From NCBI RefSeq assembly GCF_001556045.1, contig NZ_LSIC01000197.1, positions 49,474 through 113,473 of the forward strand: a stretch of DNA of 64,000 nucleotides, in the 5' to 3' direction. A program made the translations under genes and the position numbers. The notes beneath the pieces were generated by a model, which searched no databases, was not told the origin of the DNA, and worked only from the letters and a program-made list of their open reading frames with translations. Positions 1-8,829 of the stretch are shown piece by piece (the stretch's first letter is position 1; each line of letters starts with the position of its first letter). Origin of the DNA: Bradyrhizobium sp. CCH5-F6. Lineage in GTDB: Bacteria > Pseudomonadota > Alphaproteobacteria > Rhizobiales > Xanthobacteraceae.

Positions 1-2685
1 ACCACGCCCACTCCGCCGGACACCCGGACCAGCATCAGCGGCACGGCCGCCGAGATCGTACCGCAACTGTCCGACCTGAGCGACTCGACGGCGCTGCAAA
101 CCATCACGCTGACGGACTCGCATGTCCTGCCGGTCGCCTCGAAAGCGACGATGGACTACATCATCGCCCATTACGGCAGTGCGCTGTCCAAGATTGGGGG
201 CGGATACTCGTTCTCGGTGACGAACACGGCCGCGACCTGGACCAGCACGAAGACTTACGACGCGAGCGGAAAGCTGCTCTCGCAGTCCGACACCGGCCTC
301 AATTCGAGCGGGCAACCGACCTCGACCACGGTCGCCTACACCGACGGCTCCAAGGATGTGATCAGCTACACCGCCGGCGTGCAGACGAAATTCGTTCACA
401 TCGGCACCGACGCAACCCGGACCACCGACACCTACAACACGGCCGGAACGCTTCTGAGCGAGATCGTGCAGAAGGCCGACGGCTATTACTCCACGACGCT
501 CTACACGAACGGCGTGAAGACCGCCGCCTACGTCAAGAATGCAGACGGATCGCAGGACAACTTTACCTACAACATCACGGGCAAGAGCTTCACCACGCAG
601 GTGCAGCACCTCGACAAGACGGGAAAGGTCACCTCGGTGACCCGCAGCCATGCCGACGGCTCGCTGGACTCGACGCAGGTCTACAACAGCGACGGCAGCA
701 GCGTGATCACCACGTACAGCGCCACCGGCGTCAAGCTGGTCGAGACCAGCTATCATGCCGACAAGAGCAAGGACGTCTGGACCTACAACATCAAGGGCCA
801 GAACTACACGACCGAGCACGACGTCTACGACTCGACCGGCTTCCTCACCACGCTGACACGCCTGCACAGCGACGGCAGTCTCGCCTTCAAGCTGGCCCAA
901 ACCACCGACGGCACCAAGACGACCGATTGGTACAATGCCGCCGGCAGCCTCACCAGCGAGGTGGTCCAAAAGGCCGACGGCTTCACATCGACGACCCTCT
1001 ACAGCAACGGCGTCAAGACCAAAGCCTATATCAAGAACGCCGACGGCAGTCAGGACAACTATGCCTATGGCATCAGCGGCCAGAGTTACACCACGCTGAT
1101 CCAGCACGTGGATCCGTCCGGCAAGGTCACGGCCGTGACCCGCAAGCATGCCGACGGCACGCTCGACTACACACAGGTGATCAATGCCGACGGCAGCAGC
1201 GTCGTCACCAATTACGACGCCGCAGGCGTGCGGACCAAGGAAACCAACTACCACGCCGACGGCAGCAAGGACGTGTTCCTCTTCAACATCACCGGCCAGA
1301 CCTACACGACCGAGCACGACATCTACGATACGACCGGCTTCCTCACCACGCTGATCCGCAAGCACGCCGACGGCAGCATGGCGTTCAAGCTGATGCAGAG
1401 CAGCGACGGCACCAAGACGACGGACTGGTACGACGCCAAGGGTGTCCTCACCAGCGAAGTGCTCGAGAAGCCGAGCGGCTACAGCTCGACCACGGTGTAC
1501 ACCAATGGTGTGAAGACCGCGGCCTACATCACCAATGCCGACCAGAGCCACGACAACTACAGCTACAACATCACCGGCCAGAGCTATACCACGCAGTACC
1601 AGCACGTCGACCCGACCGGCAAGACGACGGAGGTGACCCGCTGGCACGCCGACGGCTCGCTCGACTACACCCAGGTCGTCAACGACGACGGCAGCAGCGT
1701 GGTCACCAGCTACGATGCGGCCGGCGTCAAGAAGCTGCAGACCGACTACCACGCCGACGGCTCCAAGGACGTCTACCAGTTCAACATCGTCGGCCAGACC
1801 TACACGAACGAGCACGACAGCTACGATTCGACCGGCTTCCTCACCAACATCGTGCGCACCCACGCGGACAACAGCCTGGCCTTCACGCTGGTGCAGAGCG
1901 CCGACGGCACCAAGACCTCGGACTGGTATGACGCCAAGGGCGTCATCACCAGCGAGGTGACGACCAAGAGCGACGGCTACAGCTCCACCACAGTCTACAC
2001 CGGCGGTATCAAGACCGCGGCCTACATCAAGAATGCCGACGGCACGTCGGACAACTGGAACTACAACGTTACCGGGCAGTCCTACACCACCCAGCATCAG
2101 CACCTCGATGCCTCGGGCAAGCTGGTCGAGCTCACCCGGACCCACGCCGACGGCACTCTGGACTATACCCAGGTCATCCACGACGACGGCAGCAAGCTGA
2201 CCGACATCTATAACAGCGCCGGCGTCAAGACCCAGGAGATCGCCAATAACGCGGACGGATCGAAGGACGTCTTCCTGTTCAACTTCAACGGACAGTCCGG
2301 TACGACCCAGCACGAGAACTACAACAGCGCCAACACGCTGCAGTTCTTCGACCAGACCAAGACCGACGGCACCCACAACGTCACGGCGGTCGCCGCCGGC
2401 GTGACGATCCAGGGCGGAGCCGGCAACGACGTGTTCTCGGCCGCGCCGAACTCGACCACCATCGCCTACGACCATGGCCAGGACCAGATCGTCAACTTCC
2501 AGGCTGGCGACGGCACAACGCACGACGTGATCCAGATCTCGAAGCTTCTGGCTGCCGACTACAGTCACCTGCAGATGACTCAGTCCGGCACGAACGCGCT
2601 CATCACGTTCTCGGCCAACGATTCGATCCTGCTGAAGAACGTCTATGTCAGCAACCTGACGAGCCACGATTTCCTGTTCGTCTGA
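1..2685 (+). CDS. Large secreted repeat protein with RTX-like C-terminus, 5' end outside window
   Basis: The reading frame is open from base 1 to the stop, so the visible 894 residues are the C-terminal part of a larger protein. Most of it is built from 166-residue repeats rich in short 'HADGS', 'NADGS' and 'GQSYTT' motifs. After the repeats comes a GGAGNDVF motif typical of RTX calcium-binding nonapeptides, then about 90 residues resembling the C-terminal targeting domain of type I secreted proteins (it ends SHDFLFV). Inferred role: an extracellular or surface protein exported by an ABC-type (type I) system that is not in this window. A GC-rich hairpin follows the stop. An adhesin or matrix-protein role is plausible because polysaccharide genes follow, but nothing proves it. 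Confidence 0.8.
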   Translation, partial: TTPTPPDTRTSISGTAAEIVPQLSDLSDSTALQTITLTDSHVLPVASKATMDYIIAHYGSALSKIGGGYSFSVTNTAATWTSTKTYDASGKLLSQSDTGLNSSGQPTSTTVAYTDGSKDVISYTAGVQTKFVHIGTDATRTTDTYNTAGTLLSEIVQKADGYYSTTLYTNGVKTAAYVKNADGSQDNFTYNITGKSFTTQVQHLDKTGKVTSVTRSHADGSLDSTQVYNSDGSSVITTYSATGVKLVETSYHADKSKDVWTYNIKGQNYTTEHDVYDSTGFLTTLTRLHSDGSLAFKLAQTTDGTKTTDWYNAAGSLTSEVVQKADGFTSTTLYSNGVKTKAYIKNADGSQDNYAYGISGQSYTTLIQHVDPSGKVTAVTRKHADGTLDYTQVINADGSSVVTNYDAAGVRTKETNYHADGSKDVFLFNITGQTYTTEHDIYDTTGFLTTLIRKHADGSMAFKLMQSSDGTKTTDWYDAKGVLTSEVLEKPSGYSSTTVYTNGVKTAAYITNADQSHDNYSYNITGQSYTTQYQHVDPTGKTTEVTRWHADGSLDYTQVVNDDGSSVVTSYDAAGVKKLQTDYHADGSKDVYQFNIVGQTYTNEHDSYDSTGFLTNIVRTHADNSLAFTLVQSADGTKTSDWYDAKGVITSEVTTKSDGYSSTTVYTGGIKTAAYIKNADGTSDNWNYNVTGQSYTTQHQHLDASGKLVELTRTHADGTLDYTQVIHDDGSKLTDIYNSAGVKTQEIANNADGSKDVFLFNFNGQSGTTQHENYNSANTLQFFDQTKTDGTHNVTAVAAGVTIQGGAGNDVFSAAPNSTTIAYDHGQDQIVNFQAGDGTTHDVIQISKLLAADYSHLQMTQSGTNALITFSANDSILLKNVYVSNLTSHDFLFV
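433..2349 (+). repeat. 498-bp in-frame tandem repeats, about 3.9 copies
   Basis: Anchor codons (Tyr before Asn/Asp-Ala/Thr) recur at 433, 931, 1429 and 1927, exactly 498 bp apart. A second anchor, the 'DGxLD' motif, recurs at 655, 1153, 1651 and 2149 with the same spacing. The last unit is incomplete. Each 166-residue unit contains smaller, less regular repeats of roughly 20-25 residues carrying x-A-D-G-S. The exact, gap-free period points to recent or actively homogenised duplication. Confidence 0.9.
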
Positions 2686-2725
2686 TCGCTGCGGAGCACT
2701 GGCAAGACAGGCGGCAACGTCGCTG

Positions 2726-2750
2726 GGGGCGGGGGCCATGTCCCCGCCCC
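2726..2750 (+). terminator. Rho-independent-type terminator after the repeat protein
   Basis: A perfect 9-bp stem, GGGGCGGGG (2726-2734) with CCCCGCCCC (2742-2750), closes a 7-nt loop and is followed by a T-rich GTTCATTTGTT. It begins 41 nt after the stop at 2685, so it probably ends that transcript. Confidence 0.7.
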
Positions 2751-2930
2751 GTTCATTTGTTGGGCGCCTGCCTCATCGATGAGCAGAGAGCCGACTGCCA
2801 TCCGCATTCGGATGGGCGCCATGCATTCGCGGACTGCCGCGATTGCGCCGTATCGGCCAGTGTGCTTGCGAACTTGCGTCACAATTCGTCTCTAGAAGAG
2901 AGACGAACCGCGCAAGGACTCCGAGACCCG

Positions 2931-4055
2931 ATGGAAGCCAGTGAAGCAAGACGTTTTGTCGTTCTCGACTTCTACCGCTTCGTCGCCGCGCTTGGGGTCT
3001 TCATCTTCCACCTGAAGCTGATCGACCCCGGCATCTCGCCGGCCTGGAACGGGTCCTACGGCCTGTTCGTGGACATGTTCTTCATCCTGTCCGGATTCGT
3101 GATCTCCTACTCCTATCCGTCAACCTCGACAGGCCTGCGCTCATATGCGCGCTTCCTCGTTAGGCGGATTGCGCGAATCTACCCCTTGCATCTGCTCACA
3201 TTGTTGACATTCGCGGCCCTTGCTCTCGTGGGCATATCCGGTCCGACCTCGCACGCGAGCTGGCTGGATTTCATTCAAAACCTCTTCCTCGTGCAGGCGT
3301 GGGGCGTCACAGATCATCTCAGCTTCAACTCGCCGGCCTGGTCCATCAGCGCCGAGCTGTTCTGTTACTTTTTATTCCCACTGTTCGTGCTGCTGGCCGG
3401 CAGGATCTCGCCGCTGATGCTCGCGATCATCGTCGCGCTCTCTTATGGAATCCTCGCCCACGCTCACCTGCCGATCTGGCAGGAACGCTCGCAGATGTAC
3501 GGGGCAACCTTCGATTTCGGGATTTTACGGGCCCTGCCGAGCTTCCTGAACGGGATTCTCCTGACCGTCCTGTTCAGGCTCTCGAGCGACTATCGCAAGA
3601 AGCCGGTCGCATTCGCCGGAATAGCGCTGTTTGCCGTATCGATCCTGGTCCTCAACGTCTATGCCAAGCCCGACCTTGCAATCATACTGTTCTCTCTCGC
3701 GATCCTCGTCACCGCCACTGGCGAAAGCGCTTTCGCCCGGTTTCCCGGCTCTGACTGGCTTGGCCGCCTCGGCAACACGTCATATGCAATATACATGGTG
3801 CACGAAGTGCTGCTGATCCTGCTTTTCAAGCCGGCCTGGCACTTTTTCGGACTTCAACCAGGCATGTTTCCTGTGTTTGCGTTGGTCTGTTGCATCGTCC
3901 TGACAGTCGTTGCCGACGTGACATATCACTACGTCGAAGATCCCGCTCGAAAGCTGATCAACCGGCTTGCGCCCGGCGACGCAAGATCAACCCGCATCCC
4001 GAAGGCCGAGCCACTCGATCTTTCCGAGACCAGACAGGCGGCCAACGCAAGCTAG
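2931..4055 (+). CDS. Acyltransferase 3 (OafA-type) membrane protein
   Basis: The 374-residue protein starts MEASEARRFVV and quickly enters the family hallmark YRFVAALGVFIFHL, where the Arg and the His ten residues later are the conserved pair of acyltransferase-3 enzymes. About ten hydrophobic segments follow, as expected for this integral inner-membrane family, which O-acylates surface sugars. The ATG at 2931 is preferred over an in-frame ATG at 2757 because the upstream 58 codons encode nothing resembling the family. It is the first of four such enzymes within 10 kb, which suggests acetyl or acyl decoration of the polysaccharide. The acyl group and target sugar are unknown. Confidence 0.85.
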   Translation: MEASEARRFVVLDFYRFVAALGVFIFHLKLIDPGISPAWNGSYGLFVDMFFILSGFVISYSYPSTSTGLRSYARFLVRRIARIYPLHLLTLLTFAALALVGISGPTSHASWLDFIQNLFLVQAWGVTDHLSFNSPAWSISAELFCYFLFPLFVLLAGRISPLMLAIIVALSYGILAHAHLPIWQERSQMYGATFDFGILRALPSFLNGILLTVLFRLSSDYRKKPVAFAGIALFAVSILVLNVYAKPDLAIILFSLAILVTATGESAFARFPGSDWLGRLGNTSYAIYMVHEVLLILLFKPAWHFFGLQPGMFPVFALVCCIVLTVVADVTYHYVEDPARKLINRLAPGDARSTRIPKAEPLDLSETRQAANAS

Positions 4056-4080
4056 GTGTTTGCAGGCCAGATCTTGCCGC

Positions 4081-4185
4081 TAACGCATGATCCGGAAAAG
4101 TGTGCAGCGGTTTTCCGAAAAGATCATGCTTGAACAAAAACCTGAAGCGCGATGACGAGTCATCCTAATCGCATCGCGCTTCAGG
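4081..4185. repeat. RIME-like double-palindrome element, copy 1
   Basis: This ~105-bp element contains two palindromes. The first has arms GCATGATC/GATCATGC enclosing CGGAAAA/TTTTCCG (about 4085-4130). The second has perfect 14-bp arms CCTGAAGCGCGATG (4141-4154) and CATCGCGCTTCAGG (4172-4185). An inverted copy with about ten mismatches lies at 45386-45490. The two-palindrome, ~108-bp design matches the Rhizobium intergenic mosaic elements (RIME) by description. The stop codon of the flippase gene (4181-4183) sits inside the second palindrome, so the element may also act as its terminator. Confidence 0.8.
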
Positions 4186-5662
4186 TCCTCGACGATCGCC
4201 GCACACGACCCAGGATTTCCTGGCATATCCGTACCACGGCCGGCCGGGCGATCGCGACAACAACGACAAGATAAACCGAAGAACCAAGCAGCACGAGCGC
4301 GGCGAGACGCAGCCATGGCGACGTGGCCGGCATGGTGACGGAGGCACCAACCACCGCGCATGCCATTACCGCGGAGCCCGCAAGTGCGGGCATCAGCGCC
4401 GCGGCATAGGGCCTGATACCGAGCGACAGGATCCGCATCGAGGCTCCGGCGGATAGCGGATACAGCAACAAGGCGCGAACGACGTAGCCGACAGCAATCG
4501 CGATGAGGCCAAACGGCGCAGCGAGGATGAAGATTGCTATGTTCGAAACCGCGTAGATCAGTGTCAGCCAGGTCTGCCAGTGCGGTTTGCCAAATGCCAG
4601 GATCACGGAGTGATTGTAGAGGCCGATCGTGGTCAAGAATCCGGTGACCGACATGATCGCGAGTAGTGGGGCGGCCTCGCCCCACTTGGATCCGAAGAAA
4701 CCGACGATCAGATCCGGCGCCAGAGCCGCAATGCCAGCGAAAATCGGGGCCGTCAGCAGCGACGTGTACATGACGAAGTCGACCAGCGTCGAACGCGACG
4801 CTTCCCGGTCATGCTGGAGACCCGCGATGGTCGAAAAGAACACGCGGTTCAACGCATTTCCGATCACGGTACTCACGGCGTTGACCAGGCGCTTGGCGAG
4901 GCTGTAGAAGCCCGCACCGGCGGCGCCGGTATACCAAGTGACGAAAATCAGATCGGAATTGGCGTTGGCGAAGTTCGTGATTCCCGTCAGCGCCACGTAG
5001 CGCGCATAGCTCAGGAGTTCGACAACAGCCTGTCGGCTGACCCGGAGCCGAGGGCGCCAGGGCGTCAGTATCCAAAGGCTCACCAGCGAGATCAACGAAG
5101 TCGTGACGAGCTGTCCGACCAGCGCAACGACCCCGTAACCCTGGATCGCCAGCCCGATCCCTACGGCCCCGCCAACCGAGATTGAAGAAAGCGAGCGGAT
5201 GGCGAGGGATCGAAAGAGTTGATTGCGCGTCAACCAGGCTTCGTGCGTCCGTGACAGGCCTTGCACGGCCACCACGATGCAAAATCCCTTGAGAACGATG
5301 GCAATATCCGAAAGACCCGAGAATCGTTCGATAGCGCCGCTCGAGGCGAACAGTGCGAGCGCTGCAAACAAGGAGAGGCCCGCGATGAGCCAGAACGAGG
5401 CGGTATAATCCTCGTCCTTCGGCTCGGCACGCGCCTGGACGGCAATCGCGACGCTCTCGATCAGGACTGCCCGGCAGAATTCGAGCGCCAGCGCCCCCGT
5501 CGCCACGATGCCGAGAATCTGCGGCGACAGCAGCCGCGCCATGATCATGTAGATTGCGAGCGCGAGAGCCTGTCCGACTGCGGAATCGAGTGCGGACCAA
5601 ATGACGCCCGAAACGATTGAGCGCGGCTTGATAGTCTCGTGGCGCAATTGGAAGCCTGTCAC
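4181..5662 (-). CDS. Wzx-type polysaccharide flippase
   Basis: The 493-residue protein carries about 12-14 hydrophobic segments and opens with SGVIWSALDSAVGQALALAI followed by ARLLSPQILGIVATG, the usual start of MATE/MOP-superfamily oligosaccharide flippases (AxLLSPxxxG). Known role of the family: moving undecaprenyl-linked repeat units across the inner membrane. It begins with GTG and is divergent from the pyruvyl-transferase-like gene at 5773 with only 110 bp between, which probably holds both promoters. Its stop codon lies within a RIME-like palindrome. A second, shorter flippase occurs at 30018-31238, so two export routes are possible. Confidence 0.85.
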   Translation of the reverse strand: MTGFQLRHETIKPRSIVSGVIWSALDSAVGQALALAIYMIMARLLSPQILGIVATGALALEFCRAVLIESVAIAVQARAEPKDEDYTASFWLIAGLSLFAALALFASSGAIERFSGLSDIAIVLKGFCIVVAVQGLSRTHEAWLTRNQLFRSLAIRSLSSISVGGAVGIGLAIQGYGVVALVGQLVTTSLISLVSLWILTPWRPRLRVSRQAVVELLSYARYVALTGITNFANANSDLIFVTWYTGAAGAGFYSLAKRLVNAVSTVIGNALNRVFFSTIAGLQHDREASRSTLVDFVMYTSLLTAPIFAGIAALAPDLIVGFFGSKWGEAAPLLAIMSVTGFLTTIGLYNHSVILAFGKPHWQTWLTLIYAVSNIAIFILAAPFGLIAIAVGYVVRALLLYPLSAGASMRILSLGIRPYAAALMPALAGSAVMACAVVGASVTMPATSPWLRLAALVLLGSSVYLVVVVAIARPAVVRICQEILGRVRRSSRT

Positions 5663-5772
5663 AATCTCGGGTTAGGCGGATCTTCGTCGATGGCCCATTG
5701 TCTGCAATGGTCCAATAGTCGCCTTGTTTACGAGGACACTACGGCAAGAAAGCAGCTACAATCCGAGGCAGC

Positions 5773-6606
5773 ATGAATTTTCGAGGCAATTTACGACGGC
5801 TGATCAACGAGGTCGGTTGCGACTTTATTCATCAACTGCCGTATCCGCATGTCGACTTGTTCTTCTGGCGTCCAGACGACGGAACGATAAATTTCGGCGA
5901 CCATCTTTCGATCATCGTCGTTGACCATCTCTTGCGACATTTCGGCTATACGCTCGCCGACGAGGTGCCGCGGCAAACGCGCTTGTTCGCGATCGGCTCC
6001 GTGCTCCACTACGCGCGAAATGGCGATGTGATCTGGGGAAGCGGCGTGAACGGGCGCCCCGGTCAGGACGACCTCAACCGCCGCGTGCAGAACTTGGACG
6101 TGCGAGCGGTGCGCGGCCCTCGTACACGGGAGGTCTTGCAGCGCCGGGGCATCGCGGTACCCGAAGTGTTCGGAGACCCTGCGTTGCTGCTTCCTCAGCT
6201 GTTTCCGAATCGCTTTCGCCCTACTGCCAAGAAGCCGTGGGTGTTTGTTCCGAATTTGCACGATTTGAGTCTCATCGACCATGCCAACGATACAGTGGTC
6301 TCACCGCTGGGATCCTGGAACCGGCGAATTGACGCCATTCTCGAAGCTGAACTGGTTCTGGCCAGTTCGCTCCACGGCATCATTGTCGCCGAGGCATTCG
6401 GGATACCGGCTCGATACGTGCGTCTGAGCAGCGGAGAGTCCGAGTTCAAGTATCGTGACTATTATGAGGGCACCGGGCGGTTCGCCGTCGAGTTTGCCAC
6501 AAGTATTGACGAAGGTCGCGAGATGGGTGGGGCTGCGCGCCTCAACTTTGACCATCGTGCCTTGATGAGTGCATTCCCGATCGACCTCTGGAACGGAAAG
6601 AGCTGA
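5773..6606 (+). CDS. Polysaccharide pyruvyl transferase family protein
   Basis: The 277-residue protein shows the family blocks in order: an N-terminal 'INFGDHLSIIVVDHLL', a central 'VIWGSGVNGR', then 'AVRGPRTREVL', 'VFGDPALLLPQLF', and near the C-terminus 'ASSLHGIIVAEAFGIPARYV'. The Ser-Leu-His-Gly motif is the family's best conserved active-site region. Members transfer pyruvate from phosphoenolpyruvate to a sugar as a ketal, but several relatives have other or unknown roles, so the substrate is uncertain. The ATG follows GAGGCAGC at good spacing. The next gene begins 2 bp after its stop, so the two are almost certainly co-transcribed. Confidence 0.8.
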   Translation: MNFRGNLRRLINEVGCDFIHQLPYPHVDLFFWRPDDGTINFGDHLSIIVVDHLLRHFGYTLADEVPRQTRLFAIGSVLHYARNGDVIWGSGVNGRPGQDDLNRRVQNLDVRAVRGPRTREVLQRRGIAVPEVFGDPALLLPQLFPNRFRPTAKKPWVFVPNLHDLSLIDHANDTVVSPLGSWNRRIDAILEAELVLASSLHGIIVAEAFGIPARYVRLSSGESEFKYRDYYEGTGRFAVEFATSIDEGREMGGAARLNFDHRALMSAFPIDLWNGKS

Positions 6607-6607
6607 C

Positions 6608-7723
6608 ATGGCCAAGCGCCTCCGCGTGGCCATCTACGCACCGCATTTTGCTGAATATTCCTACCGTCTCGCATCGGGATTGGCGCATCATTGCGACGTT
6701 CGCCTCGTGCTCAACCGCAAGGACGCGAACCAGCAATGGGAACTGGCCGATATCGCCGTCGCCGCGCCGTTCGAAACACGCATTCGGGACCTCAGTCTGC
6801 GCCGCGGCGGCGCGATCGGCATCCCCGCGTCCTTCATGGATGTAATTTCGTTTCGTCCGGACGTGATTCATTGTCACGAAGTTCCGGAAATCTACACGTA
6901 TAGGCTGATCCAGCTGCTCCGTCCACTCGGCATTCCCCTGGTGTTGACGGTTCACGACGCAATTCCGCATTCGGAAGGCGGCTCGGGCACCTCGCCGCGT
7001 GAGGATGCCTGGCGTGGGCGCATGCGCGCGGCCGCCTCGGTCGTCACGACGCATGGCGAGAGCTGTATTGCCGATTTCCGCCGTGCCTCGCCCGACTTCA
7101 AGGGCGAGACGGTCTCCAGCATGCACGGCGTGCTCATGGTTCCGCCAGCCAAGGGTGCGCTCGCCGAGCCGGAAGCCGCGCAGATTCTGTTTTTTGGACG
7201 GATGTGGGCTTACAAGGGCCTCGACGTCTTCATCGATGCGATCGACATATTGGCCCAGCGCGGCGTGGCGCATGAAGCGATCGTCGCCGGCCGCGGCCCC
7301 GAGATGACGCGGCTCGGCGCGCGGATGGAGGCGATGCCGACCGTCAAGACGATCAACGCCTATATTTCGCCTGCTGAGACCGGACGGCTGTTTCAATCAG
7401 CAACCGTGGTTGCCCTGCCCTATAAGGATGCAACGCAGAGCGGCGTGCTGGCATCCGCCTATGGGAATGCCCGGCCCGTCGTCGCCAGCGCAACCGGCGG
7501 AATTCCCGACGTCGTAACCGACGGGGTGAACGGGCTCCTGGTTCCTCCCGGCGATGCCACTGCACTGGCCGATGCACTCGAGCGCGTGCTGACGTCGAAG
7601 CCTCTCGCCGCGACATTGACCGAGGGCGCACGGCAAACCGCGGCTGGCCCGTTGAACTGGGATCGCATCGCCGAGCAGCTACTCGGCTCCTATCACAGGC
7701 TCGCCGGTCGCACCGTGAGCTGA
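6608..7723 (+). CDS. GT-B glycosyltransferase (family 4-like)
   Basis: This 371-residue protein has a GT-B layout: an N-terminal domain with '[17 protein letters not shown]' and '[15 protein letters not shown]', and a C-terminal nucleotide-sugar domain with '[20 protein letters not shown]' and the EX7E-like stretch '[21 protein letters not shown]'. The ATG at 6608 lies 2 bp after the preceding stop and follows GGAAAGAG. An in-frame ATG 39 nt upstream would overlap the previous gene and has no better site. It probably adds a sugar to the lipid-linked repeat unit on the cytoplasmic face. It is convergent with the acyltransferase ending at 7741, with 17 bp between. Confidence 0.85.
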   Translation: MAKRLRVAIYAPHFAEYSYRLASGLAHHCDVRLVLNRKDANQQWELADIAVAAPFETRIRDLSLRRGGAIGIPASFMDVISFRPDVIHCHEVPEIYTYRLIQLLRPLGIPLVLTVHDAIPHSEGGSGTSPREDAWRGRMRAAASVVTTHGESCIADFRRASPDFKGETVSSMHGVLMVPPAKGALAEPEAAQILFFGRMWAYKGLDVFIDAIDILAQRGVAHEAIVAGRGPEMTRLGARMEAMPTVKTINAYISPAETGRLFQSATVVALPYKDATQSGVLASAYGNARPVVASATGGIPDVVTDGVNGLLVPPGDATALADALERVLTSKPLAATLTEGARQTAAGPLNWDRIAEQLLGSYHRLAGRTVS

Positions 7724-7740
7724 GCGCCAGCGGCGATCCT

Positions 7741-8829
7741 TCAAACCGATTGCTCGATCTGCGGCCGAAAGAACGTGCCGCGGGTCGCGCCGTCCAACAG
7801 GCGCCTCAGCCTGACCTCGATCAACTCATAACTGATCGCGCTCGCGACGAGCGACATCACCAGCCCGAGCCCGATGAAGGCGGCCCACAACAGCCAGCGG
7901 TCGACGCCGGCGGCAACCAGCTTCAGGCCGATCATCTGCAAGGGGAAGAGCACGAAGGGGTGCACGAGATACAGGCTGTAGCTGATCTTGCCGATATACT
8001 GGAGCGCCGGCGTACTCAGAACCCTGCCGAGGCCTGATTCCGGGGCAAGCACCATGCCGAACAGCAGAAATCCGGGAATGAGCCCCACGAACGGGTGAAA
8101 CAGCACGAGGCTCGCATACAGGGCGGCCCCGCAGGCTAAGCCTGCGAATAGCCCGAGACGTCCAGGAATGGAGATACGAAATCCGGTGGCGCTGAACAGC
8201 ATTCCGATACAGAAGAACGCAGTGATCGGCCAGTGCATCAGGCAGGCCAGACCCAGCAGGATCAGCGGCGCCGCCAGCAGCCTGCCCCCGCCGCGCCACA
8301 CCGAGAACGTCAATGCAAACCAAATGTAGAATGCCCACTCGTACGTCAGCGTCCAGGCATTCTGCTGGGCGATGGGCAAGCCGAGCGCATCCTGCACGAA
8401 GAACAGATTGGCTGCGAAAATCGCGAGATAGCTGGTCAGATCGATGTCACGGAAGAATTTGTAAGCCACGATCGGCCCGATCGCGAACAGCGCAAGATGC
8501 AGGACGACGAACACCGGCATGATGCGCAGGACGCGATCGAAAAAGAACCGCGACAGGGATCCGTGCCGCACCAGGCTCGCCGGAATCAGGAAGCCGCTGA
8601 TCATGAAGAACAGCTCGACACCGTGGCCGCCGACATTGATCACCGATTGCAGCCAGGGCCAGAGCGGCGGCAGGAAGCCGGGATTCGGGATGTCGTACAT
8701 CCCTGCCTTCGGCATGTCGTAGAAATGGTCCATCAGCACGCTAAGCGCGGCGATGGCACGAAGGCCCTGGACCGAAGGAACGAACGATCCATCATACGCG
8801 GCGCCCGCCTGGTGGGGTGCCTTGATCAC
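7741..8829 (-). CDS. Acyltransferase 3 membrane protein (last gene of a 4-gene operon)
   Basis: The 362-residue protein contains 'VQGLRAIAALSVLMDHF', the Arg...His motif of acyltransferase-3 enzymes, and a series of hydrophobic helices including a typical 'VELFFMISGFLIPASL'. The start is taken as GTG at 8829, where GTGA overlaps the stop of the upstream gene by 4 nt, the usual sign of translational coupling. The open frame continues upstream to 9282, but that stretch is antisense-like nonsense inside the neighbouring gene. It probably adds an O-acyl group to a periplasmic or lipid-linked sugar. Confidence 0.85.
   Translation of the reverse strand: MIKAPHQAGAAYDGSFVPSVQGLRAIAALSVLMDHFYDMPKAGMYDIPNPGFLPPLWPWLQSVINVGGHGVELFFMISGFLIPASLVRHGSLSRFFFDRVLRIMPVFVVLHLALFAIGPIVAYKFFRDIDLTSYLAIFAANLFFVQDALGLPIAQQNAWTLTYEWAFYIWFALTFSVWRGGGRLLAAPLILLGLACLMHWPITAFFCIGMLFSATGFRISIPGRLGLFAGLACGAALYASLVLFHPFVGLIPGFLLFGMVLAPESGLGRVLSTPALQYIGKISYSLYLVHPFVLFPLQMIGLKLVAAGVDRWLLWAAFIGLGLVMSLVASAISYELIEVRLRRLLDGATRGTFFRPQIEQSV

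Noticed and set aside
927..1931. A 334-codon open frame within the repeat region in another frame
   Set aside because: It is an Arg/Gln/His-rich out-of-frame reading of the 498-bp repeats, a by-product of their composition.
433..2349. Repeats considered as a CRISPR or mobile element
   Set aside because: The units are coding, in frame and contiguous, without spacers or terminal inverted repeats.
4081..4185. Palindromic element considered as an insertion sequence end
   Set aside because: No transposase or target-site duplication; the double-palindrome structure fits RIME-like repeats better.
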